A DNA stretch of 64,000 nucleotides from the NCBI GenBank assembly GCA_028673005.1, contig CM054116.1:77202572-77266571 (forward strand). Reading direction: 5' to 3'. Source of the DNA: Tanypteryx hageni (lineage: Eukaryota; Arthropoda; Insecta; Odonata; Petaluridae). Shown here piece after piece: positions 41,468 through 53,900 of the stretch (position 1 is its first letter; each line of letters starts with the position of its first letter). Both the position numbers and the translations under genes were made by a program. Under the pieces are notes generated by a model. That model did no database searches, had not been told where the DNA came from, and worked only from the letters and a program-made list of their open reading frames with translations.

Positions 41468-41992
41468 GTGAAGAAGAAGAGGCGTGGGTCGACTCGGAAG
41501 GCGTCCGGGAGGTGGCGCCGGCGGCGTCGGAGGAGAAGGACGCCGCCGCCCAAGCAATGTCATCCCAACCGGAGAGGAACGGCCCTTCTCCGCGTCGGGA
41601 GGAGAGAACGGACGAGGAGTGCGAGGAGGGAAGCGTAGGGGGAGAGGAGAGGGAAAGGGAAGAGGCGTCTCCGAGGGGTGCGGGAGAGGACGAGGGAGGC
41701 GGGGGCGGTGGGGATTCCCCCAGGAGGGTTGGGACCAAACCCTCAGCAGTAGCAGAAGAGGAGCGGGTGAGGACGCCGACGGAAGGACGAGAGGTCGGAG
41801 GAGCGGAGAAGAGGGGAGAGGTCGTGGTCGAAGAGGACGAAGAGGAAGAGGAGGCGGCGGTGGCGAAAGTGGAGGAAAGGAGGAAGGAGGTTAAGAAGGA
41901 GGCGTCGGAGGAAAGGGAGACGATCCTCGTGAAGGACGAGGACGACGAAGATGTGGCGACGCCCGCAAGAGCAGGAGGCGGCATCGGCGGTG
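41468..41992 (+). CDS. ush: ush visible exon 1: acidic, low-complexity N-terminal region
   Basis: The exon follows a good acceptor (pyrimidine tract ending in TTCCAG at 41467) and ends before GTGAGT at 41993. Its first two bases complete a codon begun upstream, and it leaves one base over, which matches the next exon. It encodes about 174 residues rich in Glu, Arg, Gly and Ala, with no zinc finger. Two sumoylation-type motifs are visible, VKKE (41890-41901) and VKDE shortly after. An in-frame Met at 41557 could start a shorter isoform, but the open frame and acceptor upstream argue for an earlier exon. In vertebrate FOGs and one Drosophila isoform the first exon carries a short MSRRKQ-like NuRD-binding motif; none was found in this window. 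Low complexity means that identity rests on splice phase and position, not on similarity. Confidence 0.72.
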
Positions 41993-44900
41993 GTGAGTGC
42001 GATATCTACCCCTCCCCCCCTCGCTATAGCTTTTTTATCGCATCCCGCCCAAGTGATTATCGCGGCGGACAAGTTTGCGCTCAGCGGGGAAGGCGATAAG
42101 GACGAGAGAATAAACGGAATTTATGCGGTTTGAAGGGTGGAAAATTACTGGAATCCAGCGCTGCGGAGATGATGCGCGGAGAGCGGGCGGCGCGAGTCAG
42201 ACGTCTGGTTTGGTGAGCGGGAATTTTTTGGTGGGTTCCGCGTGGGAGGCGGTTATAAATTACGGGGGTCTTGTTTTTGTCCGTCTGGAGTGTTTGTATA
42301 AGCTGTTGTTCTTTATGCGTCGTTTTGGTGTGATAAGCGCTTCTGCCTATGATAGAAAGGCATCGGTGTTGTATTTCGTTCGTTTGAGTATAGAAAATGA
42401 TTTATCTGTTCCTTTTTTGTTAGCTTAGTTGTGGTTGTTATAAGGAAAATGCCCTGTATGTTATTATTCAACATCGATAGTGGCTTTTTTATCATCATAA
42501 TAATCATCCTCTGCACTTCCGGTGACAGACAAAGATATCTCCGTGGCTTCATCAAGAAGGCATTTGCGTGTTTTCTTTGTTTCGCATAAGTATCACTGCA
42601 GTTTTCTGATTTATTAAAATTATTCACGACTTTCTTTATGGTCACTTTATATTCCGTTGGGTACTATATTATAATATCTTACGTCCATCGTGAGTCATTT
42701 TTTCTCGCTGCCTTTCAAGTTTCTTCTTCCTATGGTTATTATATCCCGTCTGGGCCCTGAACCTTTGTCCCCCTCTAATCAGCGTTAGCATGTGTCACAC
42801 TTAGCTTAATTGCTTTTCTTGCGTACCACGCACAAATTTCTGATGCGTGAATGGATAAAAACAATGCAGTATCAAATGATATCTTCTGTTGGCGATCCCT
42901 ACCTCCCTCAATATGCGATTGGCTTCGTCAGCGATATTTCACTATTTTCTTTGTCACCACTACTGAACCTAACATCGCGCTTTCAATTTTAATATCATAG
43001 ACAGAACTTTTGCCTTTCTCGATATACATTCTATCTTAACATTTTTCGTTTCAACTCTCTGTCCATACCTTTCGAGTTTTGTCTTGACACAGCCTTGGCG
43101 AAACGAGAGACGCAAGTTGAAATCGTTTATTTGTATTTTCTGTAGCTAAAGCTATACCTAATCAGCTTCTAAAGTTTAAAAGTCTAAGACAAGTTTTTAA
43201 ATCATCGGTGGGAAAACTCCTTAAGCCATAAAAGTTTATAATAAACCCGATGCATTTCGCCCACCAAGTGGACATCTTACTCAGTTGAGTTTCAGTCACT
43301 GTCGAGAGAAGTTCACCCTTGAAGAGTGGGCGAAATGCATCGGGTTTATTATAAACTTTTATGGCTTAAGGAGTTTTCCCACCGATGATAAATCGAGCGA
43401 TAAGTTAATCAAGCCACCAACCTTTATAAGTTCATTAATGTTTAACGCATTAACTAGTCCTAATTTTCTCCGTATTCCAATCAAATTCAACGTTTGTGAC
43501 AATTTTCTTTATTCTACTCTTTATTGTTTCTGTTTCTTCCAATTTTTGTTTGTTTCATTTTAAAAACACGTCAGTCGTAGATGAAATTGAATACACGGTA
43601 TTTTTTCCAAAGACAACTTAGGGAATGCGATGTTATTTGTTATCTACTTGTAAGCAACCTCGAATGTTTCTTTGGAGGCTTTCTTGCGCTGAATCGTCCT
43701 GAGATTTCTTTGTTTATGAACCACGTTGTATATATTTTTACATTTTTTGGCATAGAAAAAGGAATTCGGTGCCATTCCAAGCTTCAAGTAGGCATGTTAC
43801 ATAATGTCTTTGCATTAAGTATTAATTTTCTTTCTATATTTTTTAGCCAATTTATCAAAGAACTGTATCTCCGTGCTAATGTTTTCATCGATATACTTTT
43901 CATTTTTTTTTCAGTTTTGCTGTTTACAATGTACTTCTTCATTCTCTCATAAATAATCTTTTCTAAGGCATCATGAATTCATAAAAATATTTTGAAGTCT
44001 TTTGTTCGGTTTTGGAAGAGCTTCACTTCCATTCCTTCACTCAGTGCAAGGGCAGTTCAAAATTTTCCAAAGCATGTTTAAACAGTTGGACGCAAAGTAT
44101 TCCCTTAGTGGAAATAAAAATCATAAGTCGATATTGGGACGTGAAAACTGAATTAGCAGTGGTCGGAAAACGCTGTAATAACTCTTACTTGATTTAATGG
44201 CAGCTAGCGGAGAGAGAATAGAAAATTCGAGGTTTAGTGAAGTTTAAATGAGATGCAGCGGGAGAATATTCATGTCACCTTCCAACCTCCGACCGACATT
44301 GACTAAATTGATTTTTTTGTGTTAGTCTGTTTAGATATATTTCACTTTAAGTCGGTGATTATGTTAGTAGTTAACGGCCACTAAAGATGAAGTGATAATG
44401 TATCAGCAGCATTCACGGTAAACCTATAAAATGTAAGTCGTTTGAGTTTAATTACTTTTTTAAGGTATTAAACGTTTTATCGTATTTTTACTTCCAGTGA
44501 CAGTAAATGTTTTTATAAATGTTTTTTACAGACGCAAGTTTGTTTAAAGATTAGTTTTTAAAAAATAGGCTCGTAGACAGACGGTTTTATGTAAACAATA
44601 AAGTTACATTTCTCCCTAAAAATAAGTCATATTTGCAGTATTGTTAAGATCAATTAAATGTTTTATTCGCTCAGTTTTATGGGATAAACTGAAACAAAAT
44701 TAAATTGGTACAAATGTTACCAAAATTCCAATCTTCAAGCAGGTATACATGAAGTAATACCAGGTTTTTACGATTTTTTTACATAGTGGCAGATTTGTAT
44801 TCTGTTTTTGCATGCTATGATAATAAGAACTCTATATACCTATTGATGTTTTCTCTTGGCTATCTATAGCTTTTTCCCAAAAAATAACTTTTTTATTGGT

Positions 44901-47900
44901 CCAATAATGAATGTAAGAGACGATGTGATGAAAAATTAACATTTTCCTACAAAAGATCCACATATAGTATATCAAATCCGTTCATCTCCACTCCCAATAT
45001 AGGCGTGGCCGAGAGCGCTGCCTCCAGAGGCTCTCCAAACGACGTATCCGCCATCTCTTCGCCCCCTTCGCATCCCCCTCGCGTGCGACTCAACCCAAGC
45101 CTCGCGACGGACCCTGCTGTCAGAGGCCCGCTGCCACTCAATACGCACATCCCTCTCACGGACTTCGAGTACATGCTGCCCCCGGGATTGCAGGCTTCAA
45201 CCGGTACGCTGCCCGCGATACGAATATCTCTTGATGTGTGTTCGGTAGTAATGAATCCTGCCTGCCGGTGTTTCGCATGGAATCATTTAATTACCTTGGT
45301 ATATAGATTTATATGGTATTAAGGGGATTATTTGGCTGGGAACGTATTTTGAAATGGTTTTTACATGCTCATAATTAATCCATGCGCCAGTATCATGAAA
45401 AATTGCTTAATATGGGTGTTTTCATTAGGACCGAATGAATGAGCTTTCATTCTATTTATGGTATTAAATGCTATATACGTAATTAATATTATTCTAAAAT
45501 CGCATATAAAGTGGGAAAAATGGGAAAAAAGGAGAAAAATCTGCTATGGCCGTTTTTTTCTCGTTTCCAAATTTCCCAACATTCCAGCTTATGCCTGTAG
45601 CATAAGGATCGTATGATCTATAAATTCCATATATTTAGCATGTAAAGTACTATTGAATTTAATGGGCTCAACCCAAATAATGATGAATCGTTATTTCTTC
45701 TTGTAGCACTAGTTGTTTGCAAAATATTTAGCGTAGTAATTTGATACTTTCGCTATAAAATGTTAGAAATTAATCGACCGCATTGTTTATAATGTAGAAA
45801 ATTTTCATGGGGCGATTAAAATGACGAGGCAAAAATAATCTTTTTTGGAACCAAAGCCAGGAAATTGTTGAGAAATGACTTCTAAGTATAAAAGTAGATA
45901 AATACCGTACAATGTCAGCACTTTTGTGAAGGAAGTTCCATGAAATTCCTTTGGTCTCCCCTGAGCAGCAGCCGCCGCCGCTGCCGCTGCTGCATTCGCA
46001 GCCGCCGGCCGCATCTTCTGCCTCCCTCCGCCGCCACACCCGGCCGTTCCGCGGGTGCCTCCCACCACTCCACCGCACCCAATCCAGGCCCCCATCGTGG
46101 AGGCTGCACCCACGATGGCGGCGAGGGCAGCTACCATCCAACCGGATGGATTAGAAGTCAGGCAAGGTGAGTCAATCGGTTCGTTTCATTTCCATCTGCT
46201 GTCGACTAGATGAAAACATATAAGTACATTTTTTTCCCGGTAATCTAAGGTCCTGCGCAATTTAGTCATAGCTTACGTAAGACGCGGCAATTTTTTTTGT
46301 CTTGGTTTGCACAATCAAACAGAGTGGAATAACTTCTAAATGCGCTAATTTACAGCAATTCGCTTGACGATTTAATTATTATTTGCGTAATTTTTGTCGA
46401 CAAAACTAGATTTGGACATATTGTATTCGATTTTGTTATAGCAGTAGTCACAGTACATTTTATTCTGATTTGGCCCCGCAGGTTTAATGAATAAGTTGAG
46501 TTCAGCCGCTCAGTTTCGAATCTAGATTTTGACTGGACGTTATCAATCGTTTCTTGAAGAATTTATTTTAGCTCCGTAGTATTTTTTAGTCACGCAACTT
46601 TCTCAATATTTATTTCGACGCAGTATAGTCGGCTATATATTTCAAGTACTTATATTTAGCATATTCCCGCGTAGCATTGCACGGCGAAACAAGTATATTG
46701 AACGAATAACAATTGTATCGAAAATGCGTTAGAAAATTTCGTCATGCATCTGCTCAAGGAGAGAGGAGGTTGTGTTTTGCCAAATTTTGGGATTTTTAGA
46801 TTAAAGAAGCGAAAATAATGTGCCGATCGTGGGTTTATGTTTATAAACTACGTTATAATGCCTAATAATACGGAATTTGCTTCGCGTGAAGAGTGATATT
46901 TTTGCAACTCGTTCATTCGTCTCCTCGGCACCAGTTCCGGTGTACGTGTGCACACCGTGCGGCATCAAGTTCAGCAACGCCAGCACCCTCGAGGCCCACC
47001 AGACCTACTACTGCTCTCATCGGAACAGCGTGCTGAGCGGCGCCGTGGTGCCTGGAGGTGCTGCGGCCGTGCATCCCGGACATTCCCCCGCGGCGCCTGC
47101 GCCAGCCGGCACCCCCGGCCCTCCTACCACCCCTTCCTCTTCCTCCCGCCCCCCCTCCTTCTCCCTCCTCCTCTTCTTCGTCCTCCTCGCACGCAACAAT
47201 GGCACAGACAGACGCCCTGCAGATAAGATCGGTGCCAACGCCCTCTGGACCCATCAGGGGTAAGCAGCCGCTTCTCCTTGCGGATATTTCTTTCGAAGGC
47301 CTCTCTCTCACACACACACACACAAACTGGTGAGAAAAAGAGAAAACGAAGTTCGCCCGTTTAATTTTTATTCTCTCACATGTGCGTCCGCCGCGTGGGC
47401 AGTAAGGCGCTTAAGGTCGCGGGTGAAAATCTCCGGCGGGGAAATTGTCGTAAACTTAGAGCGGAATCTTTTTAATCGCGCGTTTTATTTCTTCTAATCT
47501 CGCGCCCCGATTAACCCTCAGCCGTTATCTGCCAGAAGGACATAAATAAAATAGACTGCCGCGTTGTTTAATGTTAACGGCGTCGGGAGTGTGAAGGTTT
47601 TCTCGAATGGACGTTGGCTTTTCGTCTTACTTTTTAGGGGTTTAGAAACAGGTTCAGCTTAAGATAATCCTAGCGTAGGTGAAATAAAATGACACATGGA
47701 ATGTCCGAAATATTATATTTATAAATAATATCGTGATATTTAACTATTACCATTGCAGATTCCATTTATACGTTCAATAGATAGTTACGATCAGTCTCTG
47801 TCGATGAAGATAGTTTTGTTGGAAAATATCAAATTCGGAGCGTAAATAAAATATAGAAACGTCTTAAAATTAATGTATCTGTCCAATTGCTTAAATGATT

Positions 47901-50900
47901 ACCATTGCATTCGAAGGCAACCTGAAAAGGTCTCTGTCTTGAATGAGACTATACAGGACGAGTTAGATATTTTTTAAACGAACAGTTTGAAATCAAATTG
48001 GTTTATAATTATAATATGCCCCCCAGAAGCCATTAATACGTTTTTTGTTATACATTACCTGCAAAAAATAATTTATCCTCTTTATTTAGAGCAGAGGTAG
48101 AGTTTCTTTAACTTGCATCAAAATCATCAACTTCATACATTTATGAGCCTTAAAAATATGTTAATATCTTTGTTACATAAAAAATATGTCGGTTTACGAA
48201 TATATTAGGAGCCACGAATGATTGTTTTCTCGAGTTGACTTCGATACTGAATCAAGAGCGGTATTTTTTCCTTTGAGTTATTAGTAGTTCGCAGAAAACG
48301 ACTGAAAGAAAAATATGCCGCAAATGGCCCTCTGTAAGATAAAAGGTGCGAAACATTTCACCGTAAAAATTAGACTATCTGCTTCAAATTACTATCGAAT
48401 TAATTTGCTATTACGCGTGTTAATATACAGGGTTCAGAATATGCCTATTGCTGATGAATAAAATAAATTAGATTCTTTTCCGGAGACATTCAGTACTTTT
48501 GGTGCAGGAAGGTTTTATCTGATATCCATGTTTGATTTTCTCTTCCTTTTAATCACAAAAAGGTCGCGGGGGCGGGAGCGAGTCTGAAGACGGCCGTCCG
48601 TTCTCGTCTGACGTCGCCGCCGCTGACGACCGCCGCTCTCCTTCCTCTCTCCCGGAAGACGGCTGTCCGCCCACAAAGGTGCCCAGGACCAGCCGACCCT
48701 TCTCATGCCCCCACTGCTCCTACTCGGCAGACAAGAAGGTCAGCCTCAACCGACACATGAGGATGCACGGAGGTGCCGTCGCCGTGTCCTCCTCTTCTTC
48801 CTCCTCTCCCTCCCCGTCCTCCTCCACCCCTCCGCCACACCCTCCCGCCGCCACTCAGCCTCCTCCGCCTCCGCCACCCAACGGGGGCGTGGCAACCCAG
48901 CTCCACCACCTTCTCCAGCAGGGGATCGTGGTGGTGGCCGGTGGGGGCGCAGGAGGTGGAAGTGCAGGAGGTCCAAGGGGTCCGGACACTCCGCCGGCCG
49001 CCTCCTCTTCGCCCACCGATCCATCCTTACCGCCCCCTCCGCCCCCCCTAGCCATGGATCGCTACTGCCAAGACTGCGACATACGTTTCTCGTCCGTAAA
49101 GACGTACAGGGCACACAAGCAGCATTACTGCAGCACGAGGCACGCGGGAGTGAAGCCCGCGAGTCAAGGAGGTTCGGACGGGGCCACCCCGCCCTCCGTA
49201 GCCCCGGGCGTGGCTGCCACCACCGAGGAGAGGAGGCTCTCAGCCGTGGAAGGAGGAGATCTCAGGAGTCCCGGAGTGGCAACGGCGGCGTCTTCTACCG
49301 CCTCACCTTCTAACCATCTCCCCCAAGTGAAGCAGCACCTTCTCCAGCCCCCCTTCGTCGCTCTCCCCACCAACCCCGTTCTTCTCGTCCCCTATGCCTT
49401 CCTACAAAGCGCTAGTCTGGTCGTGGCTGGGACGCCGACTCCCAAAGGCGCCTGCATTCTGCTCCCTGACGGCTCCTTGAGGCCCGTGTCTCCGCCTCCT
49501 GGTTCGGTGCCTCCGGCGCCATCTCCCGTGAGGCGACGGACGCCTCCTGCAGCAGATGCGGTGGCCGTGCATGACAGAGGCCCCACGCAAGTCTCCGTAA
49601 CGCCGCAGCAGGTGTGTAAAACGATAGAAAATAAATAAGTTTTCTTGGAGGTATCCATTTGTAGCTTAGCAGTAGCATCTTTGTCTAATTTTCTATTATT
49701 TTTTCGTTTTTACTTTCGCTTTTCTATCGTATCTTAGGGAGGAAATCTTAAGAGTTAAATATTAGTTAAATGTCTCGTTCGATACTTATAGTGGGTTTTA
49801 ATTTTTGTTTTGAAAGTAATTTCTGGAAAACAAGTTAAGTATGCATTTTCGGTTTCAGTTCGTATAATTATTTATTATACAATTAAAACATATGAATAAA
49901 AGCCATGTAATAAATGTTTAGTAAGCTTTAGACCATTTCAATAGACCTTGCTTTAGGACCTCAGCAGGAATCTAAATTGCTCCATTTAGGAGAGTTAAAT
50001 GTTTATTATTTGACTCCGATTGCCATATATATGCTTTTGAATGAATCAACCCAGTGATTCAGACTTATACTTTTCATTTTAGTTAGTGGAAATTCCATGC
50101 TTAGAATAAATACACTCTTATGTTTAGTATTAAATTAATTAATAAATGTGACTACATTTTTACAAACACTGTATAGAAGACTTCAATTTTTTTCATTATC
50201 CGCACCTCAATCCAAATTTCTAATGGCATTTTTTTAATGAGACCCATTATGTTTATTTTAATGCGTAATTTATAAAATTTCTGGAATAATTGGGAGAAAC
50301 CAATTACCTTTGAATCATTTTAACATCCTCATAGATTCAAGAACAATCTCTCAGAAAATACTTGTCTCAGGCACTTTAAAAAAAGAGTTCTTTTAGAATC
50401 TATTTTCGGTGAATTGCCACTCAAGACAACTGTTTTGTAGCCTAAATGCGCATTTGTTTTTTATATCCTTTTGTGGCTATTAGAGATACCAGAGACAAGT
50501 ATTTTTTAAATGCTTTTTCTCGAATTTTTTCAGCCATAATACGAGCTCAGTAATTCCTTGTCGAACCCTCATAGAACTTGAATTATTACTACCTCTCACA
50601 TTTTAAATATTGTCTTAAACTCTAGGCTATTAATAGAATGGCATTCCCGTAAACTTCAATTTTCCCTCAGGTCACGGCGAAGCCAAAGGAAGAGAATTCT
50701 CAGGCCGCAAAGCCACCGCCAGGGTCCAGCCCGGCACCACTCGACCTCAGCCTCCGTCGCGACTCGAGCGAATCTCAGCCACCCAGATCGGTGTCCACTC
50801 CTTCGGTGCAGAGCGCCCGGCGTTCGTATCCCAAACAGTCTCCAAGAGACGTGGACGGAGGATGGGAAGACATGATGGCCGCCTCTCACGGAAGGAGGTC

Positions 50901-53900
50901 CTCCGAACCGGGGTCAAGAGGACCCTGCCAGCCATCTCCGCCTCCTCCGCAGCAAGCCAACACGCCCCACCCCGCCACCCCCATCGACCACGCCCACTCG
51001 CCCGCGTCCTCCACTTCTTCTTCCGCCGCCTCCTCCTCCCCTCCTTCCCCGGCCACGGGACCCAAGGCCAGGCCCTCGAGGCCCAACGGGATGTCTTCTT
51101 CTTCCTCGAAGGGCGGTGGCGGCGCGCAAGCCCCGCCTCCTCCTCCGCACCCCATGTTCTCGGCCACCCCGCCTGCTCTCCCCCCGCACGCCCAGCAGCA
51201 GATACAGCAACTGCAGCAGTTCGGTGGCGCTTCGGGGATGGAGGGACTTGGCATGGCCAACTTCCTCCTGGCCGCTTGCGCCGCTGCTGCTGCAGCGACG
51301 GCCGGAGGCCCGGATGGGATGGTGAAGGCGGCTGCGGCGGCTGCCATGGCTGGCGCTGGAAATGCTGCGGCACAGGTGACTAACTAATAACTAATTGAAT
51401 TTTCGATTAAAATGTGCCCTTTTACGATCTATGAAAGTATTATAGATAAATTCTTTCTATTCCTTCATAAACATTGTTTTATTATTATATTTGGCAATGC
51501 TTGATATTTTATAGTCTTCATTAACCGTGAACTAGTTTCTGAGGACCATTTATCCGATACTGGAATTGATAAACAGAAAAAAGTTTTAAATCTATTAACT
51601 TTATTCAGTATGATCATTTGTATTACAGTTTCATCAACGTTACTCGAATCGCAATCAATTTTTATAAAAAATAGAAATTTTCGATGACTTTGATGGAATA
51701 TCCTTTAAAAATATACTTAAATTCCTTTTTTTACTAAGTTTTAAATTCATATCTTTTACTTGCTTATTATTTATTTTGAATCATTCGTAGTATAGCTCGC
51801 TTCATTTTCAAGTATTGTTTTCACTGTGACAATCTTATAGCTCCATAAATCATTGTACGTAAAATTAATGCTAATTATTTAAGATTAAGCAGCTTAAATT
51901 TGAAGAGCTTTATATGATAAGAAAAATTTTCACCTTCGATTCTCGAATAAGCAAGTAGATGAAATATTTCGCTACCTCTGAGGTCATTTGTCGCTGTCTC
52001 TTCCAAAACGCCAAATTTTCCTTCCCATCCACCCAGGGAGGTCTTCCTTTCCTTCTCACACCTGAGCTCGCCCTAAGGATGGTCATGGGAAGCGCTGGCT
52101 TACCGGAAGGACTGCTGCCCAGGGTCCCGCCCCACCTCCCACCCCCTCAGCCACCCATCCCGCCCCAACAGGCGCCCCCTCCACCGCCCCCGTCATCTGC
52201 ACCCCAAGTCCTCGTCAAGCAGGGCGTCTCCAAGTGCGTGGAGTGCAACATAGTCTTCTGTCGCCACGAGAACTACCTCGCCCACAAGAGGCACTATTGC
52301 GCCGCGAGGCTGGTAGACGGCAGCGAAGAGGCGTCGACGGGTGCCGCCCCAGGAGCTGCGGGGCAGGCACAGAACGCGGGGACGGAGGCATCGGAGCATT
52401 CCACGCCCGAACCCTCGTCATCGGCGTCTCCTAGGGCAGTGCCCACTTCACCTTCGCTACCCCAGCAAGCTGCACCGCCTCCTGGCATTGCGCCTCCGCC
52501 GCCTCCCAAGACCCTTCTGCAGTTCATCTGCGTGGCTTGCGGAATTAAGTTCACGGCTTTCGACAACCTTCAGGCGCATCAGATGTACTATTGCCCGAAG
52601 AGGGAGCAGGTGACCAGCGTGCAGAAAAGTCCAATGGCAGCGGGGGAGGTGCCCACCGTGGAGAGGGTTATCAGGAAGTGCCCTAAGTGCAAGGTTGGAA
52701 TGTTTCTGAGATCTAATTCTTTGCTAAAGTTGCATGATACTTTGCAATCATCTTAGCAGATTTTTACTTAGTTTTTATTCGCGGAACCTCCAGTGCAACA
52801 AAAATGTTCTTCTTAGTCATGCAAAGAATAGCCGATTAAGGCCTTGGTGTGAGTCGAAAGAGATCGCCTCAGGCGGGGACCTTTCTAAGTGTCTCTGTAG
52901 CATTATCGCCGCCCGCCTGTGCTTTTGTGGCGGGTACTGAGGCGGAAATTTGTCCTTTCGTCTGATTCGGTAGATTTCTACGCCATGGCCCTTGATCTGA
53001 TTCTTGAATACCGCGAAAAAACAAATTAATTCACCAATTCTTGTTTGAGAAACTTTGGCCCTGTTGAATTTGCATTTGATTTATATGTACTTTTAAGGCA
53101 CCTTCTGCTTCCGTAATTATTTAGAGGTCCCTTCGACGAAGTTAAATTTTGGAAAAATCGTTAGTTTTGTTCCATGTAAATGTCATAAATTATTAAAATT
53201 TCCGTCTAATTCGCTTTCAATTCTTTTTTTAAAAAAATCAGTTTTCTGCATATAAAGGAAATGCACAGACAAATATCCTGTACTGCCTTTACGCAATGTT
53301 CAGTTTCATAAATTCTCCACCTCGGTCCGTCGCAGGTCTCCGTGACCGAGGAAGCCCTTCTTTCCGGTCGACACCAGTGTCCCGCCACCAACGGCGCTCC
53401 GCCGGCCTTCCCAGCCGGTTCCACCGCCGGAGGCTGGAAGTGCCCCTGCTGCGACGTCCTCAGTCCCACTGCGAGCGCTGCGCAGAGGCACGTGGAGACC
53501 CACGCCGGAGGCGCCGTGCGCGCCTTCCGCTGCACCATCTGCCGCTACCGCGGCAACACCCTCCGAGGGATGAGGACCCACATACGCGCCCACTTCGAGC
53601 AGAGGAACAGGGAAGCCCCCATAACGCCCCACTCTCCGGAACTCCAGGAGGAGAACTTCATCGCCTGCATCCTTGAAGACGACTCGGAGGTGCCGCCGAT
53701 GGTACCGGTCACCATCGGCGTACCACCCACCCTATCGGCTTCGAGATCCACCACCCCGGCCACCGACTCGGACGAGGGGAGGATGGAAGCGGGGAGCGGA
53801 GGGGAGAGGATGCACTACTGCGAGGTGTGCGGTTACTCCTCGACCTACAAGGGGAACGTGGTCAGGCATTTAAAACTGGTGCACAAGTGCACACAACCCG

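Noticed and set aside
41442..41984. 180-codon Ser-rich frame on the - strand opposite ush exon 1
   Set aside because: It is the antisense of GC-rich coding sequence; the + strand frame fits splice sites and phase.
43581..43952. 123-codon frame in ush intron, Phe/Ile/Leu-rich
   Set aside because: AT-rich composition explains the residues; no motif and no sign of an intact small gene.
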